Positions 16,960-24,673 of a stretch of 64,000 nt of DNA are shown here, piece after piece. Below the pieces are notes generated by a model. It was not told the DNA's origin. It worked only from the letters and a program-made list of their open reading frames with translations, and searched no databases. The DNA lies in contig CAVWNW010000019.1 of assembly GCA_963756425.1 (NCBI GenBank), positions 434,001 to 498,000 on the forward strand. The letters run 5' to 3'. The first letter of the stretch is position 1. Every line of letters starts with the position of its first letter. The position numbers were made by a program, and so were the translations under genes. The DNA is from DASQUK01 sp963756425. GTDB taxonomy: Bacteria; Actinomycetota; Acidimicrobiia; Acidimicrobiales; VFJN01.

Positions 16960-18018
16960 ATGACCGCCGTGACCGTCCTGCTCATCGTGCTCGCGGTCAT
17001 CGTGATCGTCTACGTAGCCGCAGGCGTGCGCATCGTCCGTCCCTTTCAGAAGGGATTGGTCGAGCAGCTCGGCAAGTACAAGGAGACGGTCGACCCGGGC
17101 TTCCACCTGATCGCGCCCGTCTACCAGACCCTGCGGCCGGTGGACATGCGGGAGCAGGTCGTCGACGTGCCGCCCCAGGAAGTCATCACCGAGGACAACG
17201 TGGTGGTCTCGGTCGACGCCGTCATCTACTACGAGCCGACCGAGCCTCAGCGCCTGGTCTACAACGTCGCCAACTTCATGCTGGCCGTGACCAAGCTGGC
17301 CCAGACCAACCTGCGGAACCTGATCGGCGACATGCAGCTCGACGAGGCGCTGACGTCGCGCGAGAAGATCAACACCGAGCTGCGGGAGATCCTCGACGAC
17401 GCCACCGACAAGTGGGGCGTCCGGGTGGCCCGCGTCGAGATCCAACGGATCGAGCCGCCGGCCGACGTCATGCACGCGATGCACGAGCAGATGAAGGCGG
17501 AGCGCACGCGGCGGGCCGTGGTGACGTCCGCCGAGGGCGAACGGCAGGCCGCCATCACCCGCGCCGAGGGCGACAGGCAGGCCGTGGTGTTGCGCGCCGA
17601 GGGTGACAAGCAGCAACGCATCCTGCGGGCCGAGGGCGAGGCCGAGGCCATCCAGCGGGTGGCGGAGGCCGAGAAGTTCCGCCAGGAGACCGTCGCCGAG
17701 GGCGAGGCCGGGGCCATCCTGTCGGTCTACGGCGCCATCCACGAGGGCGCCCCCGACACCCCCTTGCTCACCATCAAGTACCTCGAGGCGCTCCGCGCCA
17801 TGGCCGACGGGCGGGCCACCAAGATCGTGGTGCCCACCGAGCTGGCCGGCATCGCCGGTTCGCTCACCGCCGTGGCCGACCTCCTGGGCGGCAACAGCAG
17901 CAACGGCTCCGGCGACAACGGCGCGGAGCCCCTGCCGGGTCCCGAGGCGACCGATCCCATCGCCCGCGCCCCCCGTCCGCCGTCGGCGGAGCCGCCGGTC
18001 TCGCCACCGCCCGCCTGA
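16960..18018 (+). CDS. SPFH/band 7 (stomatin-like) protein
   Basis: 352 residues. An N-terminal membrane anchor (LLIVLAVIVIVYVAAGV) and SPFH domain (IVRPFQKGLVEQLGKYKE, DPGFHLIAPVYQTLRPVDMR, LRNLIGDMQLDEALTSREKI) are followed by a charged helical stretch with repeated RAEGD/AEGE units (~residues 185-240) that oligomerises family members, and a Pro/Ser-rich disordered tail. It scaffolds lipid microdomains together with the upstream NfeD protein. AAAGGAGGTG (16945-16954), a near-perfect Shine-Dalgarno, precedes ATG 16960, suggesting strong translation. Confidence 0.94.
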   Translation: MTAVTVLLIVLAVIVIVYVAAGVRIVRPFQKGLVEQLGKYKETVDPGFHLIAPVYQTLRPVDMREQVVDVPPQEVITEDNVVVSVDAVIYYEPTEPQRLVYNVANFMLAVTKLAQTNLRNLIGDMQLDEALTSREKINTELREILDDATDKWGVRVARVEIQRIEPPADVMHAMHEQMKAERTRRAVVTSAEGERQAAITRAEGDRQAVVLRAEGDKQQRILRAEGEAEAIQRVAEAEKFRQETVAEGEAGAILSVYGAIHEGAPDTPLLTIKYLEALRAMADGRATKIVVPTELAGIAGSLTAVADLLGGNSSNGSGDNGAEPLPGPEATDPIARAPRPPSAEPPVSPPPA

Positions 18019-18031
18019 CCCGCCCAAGAGT

Positions 18032-18083
18032 CGAACTTGCCGCAGTAAGTGCGGTCATGACCGCCGTAACTGCGGCAAGTTCG
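18032..18083. repeat. 52-bp CATG-centred palindrome between convergent genes
   Basis: Perfectly symmetric layout around 18057/18058: arms CGAACTTGCCGCAG (18032-18045) and CTGCGGCAAGTTCG (18070-18083), with a 14-bp perfect core GCGGTCATGACCGC; 23 of 26 base pairs match. It lies between the ends of the SPFH gene and the TrkA_C gene and could act as a bidirectional terminator. A related palindrome with similar arms and a CATG centre lies at 63244-63291. Confidence 0.85.
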
Positions 18084-18088
18084 GAGGA

Positions 18089-19321
18089 TCAGCGGACCCC
18101 GGCCAGCGGTTCGAGCCGCTCCTGGCCGGTGTCCTCGTCCTCCTCGAGGCGCCAGCCCAGCCGGGCGGCGAGCAGGGGGTGGCCCTCGTCGGGCCCGCTG
18201 GCGAGCAGCTCGTCGCCGGCGTGCAGCTGGACGTGCCCACGGGGCGAGTAGATGTAGCGGCCGCCCCGGCGCACCGCGAGCACGTGGAACCCGGGATCCA
18301 CGTCGAGCTGGAGCTCGTGGAGCGTCGCGCCGTCGGCGGGCGATCCGGGACCCACGGGGACCCGCACCACCACCTCGTCGCTCTCCCCCAGCGCGATCTT
18401 GATGATCGGATGCACCTCCTCGTGCTTCTCGATCAGCCAGACCATCTGCTGCGCCGAGTCGCCCAGGTCCTCGGCGGCCTGGGACAGGTGGAGCAGGCCG
18501 CGCAGCGGGGACGGATCGATGTCGCCCGAGCTGGCGCGCAGCACCCACAGCTCCAGGCGGTCCTTCATCTCGTCGAGGCGATCCTCCAGGTGGCGCACCT
18601 CGGCGGCCAGCCCCTGGTCCCGCAGCACCAGCGCCGAGTACGCCAGGCCCACGGCGGTCTCGGAGACGTTCTTCATCTCCACCAACACGTCGATGGCCCG
18701 ATCGAGGTCGGTGAGCGTGCCGTCCTCCGGCGGTGTCGGTGGCTCCCACAGCGGGGCGGCCGCGAGCTCCCTGAGGCGGGTGATGCCCGCGGGCGAACCG
18801 CGCAGGAACAGCACGTCGCCCGGGAGCATGATCTCCTCGCCCTCGACGTCGGTGATCCATTCCCGGTCACGGCGGATGGCGACGATGCGCATGCCGGTCT
18901 GGACCGGCAGCTCGAGGTCGGCCAGCGGGCGGCGAGCGAGGTGCGACCCGTCACGGACCCGCACGCGGTGGGACACCTCCTCGGCGTTGGACAGGTCGGC
19001 GACGAGCTCGCGGGGGATGCCGAGCCGGTGGGTGACGATCCGGGCGATGTCGACGGCGGCGTTGGCGATGCGCTCGATGGCCGAAATCACCTGCAGCACC
19101 GATGCCATCGCGTCGGCCTCGCGGGGATTGCGGGCGGCCATGACGCACACCGAGCGCATGTCGTGCACCAGCGCGTCCATGCGCTCCTCGAGGGCGCCCA
19201 CCTCCTCCGCCATGTCGGGATCGCCGAAGTAGAGAGCGGCGTAAGCGAGATCGACCATGAGCTCCGACAGGTCCTTGACCTCGGCGAGCATGGCCCGGAG
19301 ATTTCGGGGTCTTTCGTCCAT
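18089..19321 (-). CDS. Double PhoU-TrkA_C regulatory protein, partner of the cation transporter
   Basis: 410 residues, built as a duplicated module: a helical PhoU-like segment (LSELMVDLAYAALYFGD...) then a TrkA_C (RCK-C) domain (LPVQTGMRIVAIRRDREWI ... LPGDVLFLRGSPAGI), then a second PhoU-like segment (VSETAVGLAYSALVLRD) and second TrkA_C domain (VDPGFHVLAVRRGGRYIYSP ... AGDELLASGP). No membrane helices. TrkA_C domains bind small regulatory ligands on ion channels and transporters. The transporter gene ends 30 bases upstream on the same strand, so this is very likely its cytosolic regulatory subunit. Confidence 0.85.
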   Translation of the reverse strand: MDERPRNLRAMLAEVKDLSELMVDLAYAALYFGDPDMAEEVGALEERMDALVHDMRSVCVMAARNPREADAMASVLQVISAIERIANAAVDIARIVTHRLGIPRELVADLSNAEEVSHRVRVRDGSHLARRPLADLELPVQTGMRIVAIRRDREWITDVEGEEIMLPGDVLFLRGSPAGITRLRELAAAPLWEPPTPPEDGTLTDLDRAIDVLVEMKNVSETAVGLAYSALVLRDQGLAAEVRHLEDRLDEMKDRLELWVLRASSGDIDPSPLRGLLHLSQAAEDLGDSAQQMVWLIEKHEEVHPIIKIALGESDEVVVRVPVGPGSPADGATLHELQLDVDPGFHVLAVRRGGRYIYSPRGHVQLHAGDELLASGPDEGHPLLAARLGWRLEEDEDTGQERLEPLAGVR

Positions 19322-19351
19322 TGCGGGTATCGACCTCAGACGATAGGCGGA

Positions 19352-20585
19352 TCAGGCGAGCCCCAGGAGGGCGATGGCGATGATCAGGGTGAAGGCGCCC
19401 ACGAAGTCGACCGACGAGCTGACCAGCGGGATGCCGTAGGTATCGGGGTCGACCCCGGTCCGGTAGGCGGCCACGGTGCCGTAGTAGGCAACGATCACGA
19501 CGAAGACCGCTGCCAGCGCGCCGGCGATGAGCGAGGCGGCGACCATCTGGCCCAGTCCGGGGCTGGCCTCGCCCAGGAGGCGCGGCGACCCAGTGCGCGC
19601 CGACCCCGTTGAAGACGAACACGGGCCCGGCGAGGAGGGCGACGAGGGAGATGTCGCGCCGGGCCTGGCGGTTGGGTCGGGTCTCGGGCTCGACCAGGCC
19701 CAGGAACAGCTTCGACGACAGCCGGCCCGACAGGATGCCGCCGAGCGCGCCCGAGCTCGACAGGTGCGCCGGGACCAGCACCAGCAGCGCCGGCAAGGCC
19801 TCGAAGCGGGCGAACGACTTCTCGAGGGTCACGCCGGCCAGCGCGCTGATGCACCCGGCGAGCACAAGGATGGGCACGGACTCCCGGACGATGCGGCGCA
19901 GGCCCTCGGTCGACGACTGCCAGCCGACGACGAGCAGGACGAGCGACACCACCACCAGGACCACACCCACCGTCGGGGTGACCACCGGGATCCCCAGCAG
20001 CAGCGTGCCCAGGAAGAGCGCCGGCAGCGTCAGGACGTCGCCCAGGGTCGAGACGAGCGGGGCCGCCACGTTGTCGAGATCCCAGCCGTAGCGCACCGCA
20101 CCCCCGGTCAGCGCGAGCGCGGCGCCGAGCACGACCACTGATCCCAGCACCCCGCCGGCGATCGATACGGTCGACATCGACAACAGGTCGATCGAGTCGG
20201 CGATCCCGAACCCGACCGCGATCGCCTTCGCCACCACCGCCAGTGCCAGCGAGATCGCCATGGTCAGCAGCATCGATGCCACGACGTTCTGACCCAGGAC
20301 GGTTTCGCGTCGCAGTGACCACCTGAACGTGCCGGCATGGATCGAGGTCGACAGCCGGTTGCCGAAGGAGCCGAAGATGTTGCCGCGCAGCCCGATCGCC
20401 GCCGGGACCAGCACCAGCAGACCCGGGTAACGCTCGAGGGTTCCGGTGATCGACCCCAGGAACGCCCCCGCCACGAAGCTGGTGGTCGAGTTCAGGCCGA
20501 GCGCGACGAGGCTCTGCCGGGCGCCGGCCGCGTCCGGCCCCAGGAGTGCGCGCAACCGCGCCCTAGGCGGCAAGAGCAATTGCAT
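19352..20585 (-). CDS. MgtE/SLC41-type divalent cation transporter, with apparent frameshift
   Basis: About 410 residues and ten membrane helices in two MgtE-domain repeats: the first contains LGLNSTTSFVAGAFLGSIT and LVLVPAAIGLRGNIFGSFGN, the second LPALLVLVPAHLSSSGALGG. This is the prokaryotic SLC41 form, lacking the N and CBS domains of MgtE. The frame breaks between 19580 and 19590: up to FVFNGVGAHWVA it reads from ATG 20585, then it continues one base off as LLGEASPGLGQMVAASLIAG to the stop at 19352. Removing one base in the GTCGCCGCGCC run repairs it. The TrkA_C partner gene follows. Confidence 0.83.
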
Positions 20586-20870
20586 CGGTGCTGTGGTTTC
20601 ACAAGGCAGTCGAGGGGGCTACCCAACTGGGCGCCGACAGTCTGCAACACCCCAGAGCGTGACCGTGTTCTTTCGGTAGATGACGACCCGCCGCCACGCC
20701 GAGGCGAAACCTGGGAGACCTGCACGCCGTGACGTAAGGAGACGTCTTGCTACTGCCGATTCCGGCCTTCGGGGCGGGGGCGGCGCCGCGTCGGAGCTGC
20801 TGGGGTCCATCCGCGGCAGGTCGTTGCACCGAAGTAGCGGCGGCGCATCGCCACCGCGAAAGGAGTCGAC
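20586..20870. other. Divergent non-coding region, possible 5' leader of the transporter
   Basis: 285 bases between the transporter start (minus strand) and the first micropeptide (plus strand). No convincing reading frame. On the minus strand ~170 bases before ATG 20585 contain several GC-rich segments able to pair and could be a structured leader; I compared it with remembered M-box and Mn-riboswitch landmarks and found no match. It also holds the promoter of the micropeptides, which I could not pinpoint. Confidence 0.4.
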
Positions 20871-20987
20871 ATGTTCACGCGAGCACGACTGGTCTGGGCC
20901 GGGCTGCTGACCGCAGCGACCGCCGCTGTCCTGGTCGGAGTGCCGGCGATGGTCCACGCCGGCATCAGCCTTAACGGGATCGACTGA
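20871..20987 (+). CDS. Micropeptide A, 38 aa, signal-peptide-like
   Basis: ATG 20871 follows AAGGAG with a 5-base spacer, an ideal ribosome binding site. The product starts with a basic end (MFTRARLVWAGL), has a 20-residue Ala/Val/Leu core and ends VHAGISLNGID. An A-x-A-like site (VHA) before GIS could be a signal-peptidase site, which would release an 8-residue peptide; alternatively the whole is a tiny membrane peptide. It is clearly paralogous to the next gene: both have R-x-RL-x-WAGL and AGIS near the C-terminus. I recognise no family; the coding call rests on the paired pattern and Shine-Dalgarno sites. Confidence 0.7.
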   Translation: MFTRARLVWAGLLTAATAAVLVGVPAMVHAGISLNGID

Positions 20988-20996
20988 GGAGCTGAC

Positions 20997-21110
20997 ATGA
21001 CCCGACGGATCCGCCTGCTGTGGGCCGGGCTGTTCGCTGCCGTGGCAACGGCGGCTGCGATCGCGACGCCGGCGGTTCTGGCCGGCATCTCGTTTTCGGC
21101 GCTCGAGTAA
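20997..21110 (+). CDS. Micropeptide B, 37 aa, paralogue of micropeptide A
   Basis: ATG 20997 lies nine bases after the stop of micropeptide A and follows AGGAG with the same 5-base spacer. The product begins MTRRIRLLWAGLFAA, has an Ala-rich hydrophobic core and ends VLAGISFSALE. Relative to peptide A, the N-terminal basic/WAGL block and the AGIS motif are kept, while the C-terminal four residues differ (NGID against SALE). Stop at 21108-21110, followed by a GC-rich hairpin. The two-gene unit is transcribed away from the cation transporter. Function unknown. Confidence 0.7.
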   Translation: MTRRIRLLWAGLFAAVATAAAIATPAVLAGISFSALE

Positions 21111-21133
21111 GTCGCAGCACGTCCGGAAGAAGA

Positions 21134-21161
21134 CCGCCCTCGGCCCACGGGTCGGGGGCGG
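21134..21161 (+). terminator. GC-rich hairpin after the micropeptide pair
   Basis: 9-bp stem (21134-21142 with 21153-21161, one T-G pair) plus two inner pairs, 23 bases after the stop of micropeptide B. It supports the pair being a complete transcription unit. Confidence 0.55.
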
Positions 21162-21307
21162 CACCGCGTCTGGGGTCAGACGCCCGTGACGCCGCGGACC
21201 CCGGAGACGTACAGTCGTCACAGCGGCACGGTCGGGGCGTCCGCACCCCGGCCGTCCCGGCCGGCCGCACGTACGGGCTGGGGCGGTTGTACCTGCCGCG
21301 CACCATA

Positions 21308-21321
21308 CGAACGGGTGTTCG
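21308..21321 (+). promoter_or_regulatory. Candidate LexA (SOS) box upstream of the VOC gene
   Basis: CGAACGGGTGTTCG fits the Gram-positive/actinobacterial LexA consensus CGAACRNRYGTTYG at every position and lies 22 bases before ATG 21344, where repressor binding would block transcription. Confidence 0.55.
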
Positions 21322-21343
21322 ATGACCTGCCGAGGGACGTTCC

Positions 21344-21742
21344 ATGGCCCTGAGCAACTACCACCTCAAGGCTTCGATCGCCGTCTCCGACATTCACAAG
21401 GCTGTCGCGTTCTACGAAGGCAAGCTCGGCCTGCCGGTGGTGCAGCGCGGTCCCAGCGCCCACATCGCTGACGGCAGCCGGGTCTACGGTTCCGGTGGTG
21501 GCCCGGCGCTGGAGGTGTACCAGTCCGAGACCGCCGGGAAGTCACGGGCGACGCTGGCGACCTGGTATGTCGACGACATCGACCAGATCGTCGATGAGCT
21601 CACTGCTGCGGGTGTCGAGTTCGCCCGGTACGACGCCTTCGAGGCGGACGCCAAGGGCATCGCTCCGCGAGCCGGTGGTGGCCGGATCGCCTGGTTCCGG
21701 GACCCCGACGGCAACACCTTTGCCATCGAGGCCGATACCTGA
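21344..21742 (+). CDS. VOC-family (glyoxalase/bleomycin-resistance-like) protein
   Basis: 132 residues: one vicinal-oxygen-chelate unit pair, with LKASIAVSDIHKAVAFYEGKLG at the start, central LATWYVDDIDQIVDELTAAG and C-terminal GGGRIAWFRDPDGNTFAIEA. Members are metal enzymes (isomerases, dioxygenases, thiol transferases) or antibiotic-binding proteins; the activity cannot be set from sequence. GAGGGA precedes ATG 21344. The candidate SOS box just upstream is unusual for this family and suggests DNA-damage control. Confidence 0.88.
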   Translation: MALSNYHLKASIAVSDIHKAVAFYEGKLGLPVVQRGPSAHIADGSRVYGSGGGPALEVYQSETAGKSRATLATWYVDDIDQIVDELTAAGVEFARYDAFEADAKGIAPRAGGGRIAWFRDPDGNTFAIEADT

Positions 21743-21825
21743 CTCGTGGTGACCGCCCGTTCGGCTCAGCGAGGGCCGACATTCTTGACGATGGGGTCAC
21801 GTTCACGGTCTGCAACACTCGACCG

Positions 21826-22488
21826 ATGCGGTGGGTGATGGCGACCTGTGTCGTGGCCCTCGTCCTCGCCGGGTGTGGCGACGGGGGGCAGGAACTGCGC
21901 GCACCGAGTTCGGAGCAGACCACGACGTCTGCGAGCACAACGTCCACGACCGCAGCGTCGTCCACGACCGACGTCGCCGCGGGCACCGGCGGCGGAACCG
22001 GCGAGCAGGACGCCACCGGCGGCGGAGCCACAGCCACGACCGCTACGACGCTGCGGCTGACCAGCCCCGCGTTCGAGAACGGGGCGGCGATCCCCACCGA
22101 GTTCACGTGCGTGGGCGACGACGTGTCGCCGCCGCTGGCGTGGGCCGGGGTACCCGCAGGCACCGCGGAGGTGGCGGTCGTGGTCCGGGATCCCGACGCC
22201 GACGGCTTCATCCACTGGGTCATCGCCGGCCTGTCACCGGATCTCGGCGGCGTGGCGCGCGGCAGCCCGCCCTCGCAGGCGGTCCAGGAGCTCAACGACT
22301 TCGGCCGCCAGGGATGGTCGGGCCCCTGCCCGCCGTCGGGCACGCACAACTACGACTTCCGCATCTACGCCCTTTCCCGGCCGAGCGGGCTCGCCACCGG
22401 CGCGGACGGGGCGCAGGCGGCCGAACAGCTGGAGACCGCCACCGTGCTGGCGTCGGCCGCGCTCAGCGGGACGGTGGCGGCGCCCTAG
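21826..22488 (+). CDS. YbhB/YbcL (PEBP-like) lipoprotein
   Basis: 220 residues. The signal sequence ends in lipobox LAGC (Cys ~17), so it is predicted to be membrane-anchored outside the cell; a Thr/Ser/Gly-rich linker (residues ~25-70) follows, then a phosphatidylethanolamine-binding-protein fold: FTCVGDDVSPPLAWAGVPAG, the ligand-site DPDADGFIHWVIAGL and CPPSGTHNYDFRIYAL. Bacterial YbhB/YbcL proteins have no settled function. Start ATG 21826 (or 21838). It is convergent with acyP across 21 bases. Confidence 0.9.
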   Translation: MRWVMATCVVALVLAGCGDGGQELRAPSSEQTTTSASTTSTTAASSTTDVAAGTGGGTGEQDATGGGATATTATTLRLTSPAFENGAAIPTEFTCVGDDVSPPLAWAGVPAGTAEVAVVVRDPDADGFIHWVIAGLSPDLGGVARGSPPSQAVQELNDFGRQGWSGPCPPSGTHNYDFRIYALSRPSGLATGADGAQAAEQLETATVLASAALSGTVAAP

Positions 22489-22509
22489 GAGAGCGCTCCG
22501 CGGGCCCTG

Positions 22510-22821
22510 TCAGCGGACCGCGAACCGCGGCGTCGCCGCCGAGCCGCGTGCCTCGACCGGCAACGCGTCGACGGTGACGGACTCGACGATCGCCAGCCGG
22601 GGACCCTCGTGGGCCCACGCCACCAGCGCGTCGACCGCCGCCCGGCTGCCCTGGGCCTCGATCTCGACGCGACCGTCCCGCAGGTTGTGCGCCCAGCCGG
22701 CGACGCCCAGGCGCTCCGCCTCGCGCCTGCAGCTTTCACGGAACCACACGCCCTGCACCCGGCCGGCGACCACCGCCCGCACCCGGACGTCGCCGCCGGG
22801 ACCCGACGCCGCGCCATTCAC
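22510..22821 (-). CDS. acyP: Acylphosphatase
   Basis: 103 residues. Acylphosphatase fold hydrolysing carboxyl-phosphate bonds. Signature VAGRVQGVWFRESCRREAE with the catalytic Arg, and GWAHNLRDGRVEIEAQG with the catalytic Asn, are intact. GTG 22821 overlaps the stop of the upstream membrane-protein gene (GTGA), so the two are co-translated. The N-terminal ~12 residues are an extension relative to short family members. Confidence 0.93.
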   Translation of the reverse strand: MNGAASGPGGDVRVRAVVAGRVQGVWFRESCRREAERLGVAGWAHNLRDGRVEIEAQGSRAAVDALVAWAHEGPRLAIVESVTVDALPVEARGSAATPRFAVR

Positions 22822-23708
22822 TCCTCGGGCTTGGACCCGCGGGGCGGATCTCCGCGCCCACCCGGGCGGGAGCGCTGCTCGGCGTCCATCTCCGCCTCGA
22901 GCTCGGCCAGGGGGTCGGCCTCCTCGCGCGACTCGCCGCCCGCCTGGTCGCCGGTGTCGATATCGGTCCCGTCGGCGGGGTCGGCGTCGTCGACCGGTTC
23001 GTCCGTGACCTCCTCGGACTCGGCGTCGATGGCGCCGCGTCGCCCCCGGGTCGGGGCCACCCGCTCGGCGACGCGCGCGGGCATATCGGCCTTGCGGATC
23101 TGGTAGCTGGCCACCGCCAGGGCGACGAGCGTCGGGAAGAAGAAGTAGCCGCCCAGGAACAGCACGAGGCCGGCCATCGCCACCAGCGCGAACGTGAGGA
23201 GCCGGCTGCGGTCCGGGCGGCGGTTGGCCCAGAATGCGAATGCCGCCACCGCCACCGGCAGCGCGAGGTACAGGATCACGCCCGGGCCGCTGGCCTCGAG
23301 CAGTGACTCGCTCCGGTCGGGCACCCGCTCGCCGGTGATGGCCTCGCGGGCGGCGACTGCGACCCCCTGGAACGTCCGCGGCAGCGGCTCGCCCCGGTCG
23401 TCGACCGGAACCCGGGTGAAGAACAGCACCGAGACGGCCGACACGATCGCGAGGCCCAGCGCCACCATGACGGCCAGATCGCCGGGGCGGCGGTTGCCCC
23501 TGCCGCCCAGCAGGCCGCCGACGCCGGTCCTGCCGGCGGTCGCGCTCGCGGTCGCCCCGGGCCCTGCGCCCTCGGAACCCGAGGTGCGTGGGGAGGCGGG
23601 GGATGTCGCGCCGGGTACGGCGTTGGTCCGACGGGCGGTGAGCGCGTCACGCGATGCTCGGTTCCTGGCTGCCCGGCGCTGTTTGGAGTTCTGGCGCTTG
23701 TCCGGCAC
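22818..23708 (-). CDS. Hypothetical membrane protein with acidic tail
   Basis: 296 residues. A basic N-terminus (PDKRQNSKQRRAARNRASR), a Ser/Thr/Gly-rich linker, about four membrane helices (DLAVMVALGLAIVSAVSVLF; GVILYLALPVAVAAFAFWA; two within LLTFALVAMAGLVLFLGGYF and the following ~20 residues) and a very acidic, presumably disordered C-terminal ~70 residues. Start GTG 23708 gives the conserved-looking basic end. The downstream acyP overlaps by four bases. I do not recognise the family; the topology suggests a housekeeping membrane protein of actinobacteria. Confidence 0.7.
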   Translation of the reverse strand: MPDKRQNSKQRRAARNRASRDALTARRTNAVPGATSPASPRTSGSEGAGPGATASATAGRTGVGGLLGGRGNRRPGDLAVMVALGLAIVSAVSVLFFTRVPVDDRGEPLPRTFQGVAVAAREAITGERVPDRSESLLEASGPGVILYLALPVAVAAFAFWANRRPDRSRLLTFALVAMAGLVLFLGGYFFFPTLVALAVASYQIRKADMPARVAERVAPTRGRRGAIDAESEEVTDEPVDDADPADGTDIDTGDQAGGESREEADPLAELEAEMDAEQRSRPGGRGDPPRGSKPEE

Positions 23709-23821
23709 AGCCGACAACGGTACGCCGCGGAGGGCCTGGCGGGCGATCCGGCACCACTCCCCCGCCGCGCGATCCGAGGGCCCGTGAGCGCGCCTCCCCG
23801 GTCCCGCCGCCGCCCGCCTCC

Positions 23822-23827
23822 TAAGCT
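23822..23827 (+). promoter_or_regulatory. Leaderless -10 box for the DUF6159-like gene
   Basis: TAAGCT eight bases before GTG 23836. Confidence 0.45.
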
Positions 23828-23835
23828 GCCGCCCG

Positions 23836-24660
23836 GTGGGACGTATCTCGAATGCCTGGAGACTCGCCCAGGCCTCGTGGCGGGTGCTGTCGCGTGACCG
23901 TGAGCTGATCGCGATCCCGATCATCGCCGGGGTCGTGGCCCTCGTGGCGTTCGGGATCATCGCCGGGCCGGGGGTGCTGCTGCTCGGCGGCACGGACGAG
24001 TCCGATGCCAGCGACTTCGCGCTGTGGTTGATCTTTGTGGTGGCGGCCCTCGCCGCCGGCTGGGTTGCGGCCCTGGGCCAGGCCGCCGTCGTCGCCGGTG
24101 CCGGGCAGCGGATGGATGGGCACGATCCCACCCTGGGCACCGCGTTCGACGCCGCCCGCGCCCGTGCGGGCCGCCTGTTCGGTTGGGCACTCCTGGCCAC
24201 GGTGGTGGCGCTGGTCCTCGACCTGATCCAGGAGCGATTGGGCTTCGCCGGCCGGATCCTCGGCTCGCTCGGCAACCTCGCGTTCAGCGTCCTGTCCTTC
24301 CTGGCCCTGCCGGTGATCGTGTTCGAGGACATGGGGCCGATCGACAGCTTCAAGCGTTCGTCGCAACTGCTGCGGACCACCTGGGGGGAGCAGATCACCT
24401 TCAGCTTCGGGATGGGCCTGCTGGGCTTCATCGCCGCGCTGCCGGGCATCGCAGTCGGGGCGGGAGCGATCGCCTCCGGGGTGCTCGTCGTCCAGGTCGT
24501 GGGCGTGGCGCTTGCCGCGGTCTGGGTGATCGCGGTCGTGGCGGTGGTGTCCGCCGTGTCCGCGGTCTTCAAGACCGCGCTGTACCGCTGGGCCACCAAG
24601 CGCCCCGTCGACCCCGCATTCGACACCGCCGACCTGTCCGGCGCCTTCCGCCACCGCTGA
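23836..24660 (+). CDS. DUF6159-like integral membrane protein
   Basis: 274 residues with six or so membrane helices and a preserved N-terminal block (NAWRLAQASWRVLSRDREL). The central FLALPVIVFEDMGPIDSFKR and SSQLLRTTWGEQI loop resembles the DUF6159 family of actinobacterial and cyanobacterial membrane proteins with unknown function. The GTG start at 23836 has a -10-like box eight bases upstream. An endonuclease/phosphatase-family gene follows 13 bases downstream and is probably in the same transcript. Confidence 0.8.
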   Translation: MGRISNAWRLAQASWRVLSRDRELIAIPIIAGVVALVAFGIIAGPGVLLLGGTDESDASDFALWLIFVVAALAAGWVAALGQAAVVAGAGQRMDGHDPTLGTAFDAARARAGRLFGWALLATVVALVLDLIQERLGFAGRILGSLGNLAFSVLSFLALPVIVFEDMGPIDSFKRSSQLLRTTWGEQITFSFGMGLLGFIAALPGIAVGAGAIASGVLVVQVVGVALAAVWVIAVVAVVSAVSAVFKTALYRWATKRPVDPAFDTADLSGAFRHR

Positions 24661-24673
24661 CCCGGTCAGCCCC

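Noticed and set aside
20586..20760. M-box or manganese riboswitch for the cation transporter
   Set aside because: No match to the conserved segments I remember on the transporter strand; kept only as an unassigned leader.
20747..20974. TTG-started frame with a good Shine-Dalgarno (AAGGAG at five bases) upstream of the micropeptides
   Set aside because: The product has no hydrophobic pattern, no similarity to the micropeptides, and overlaps the first of them in another frame.
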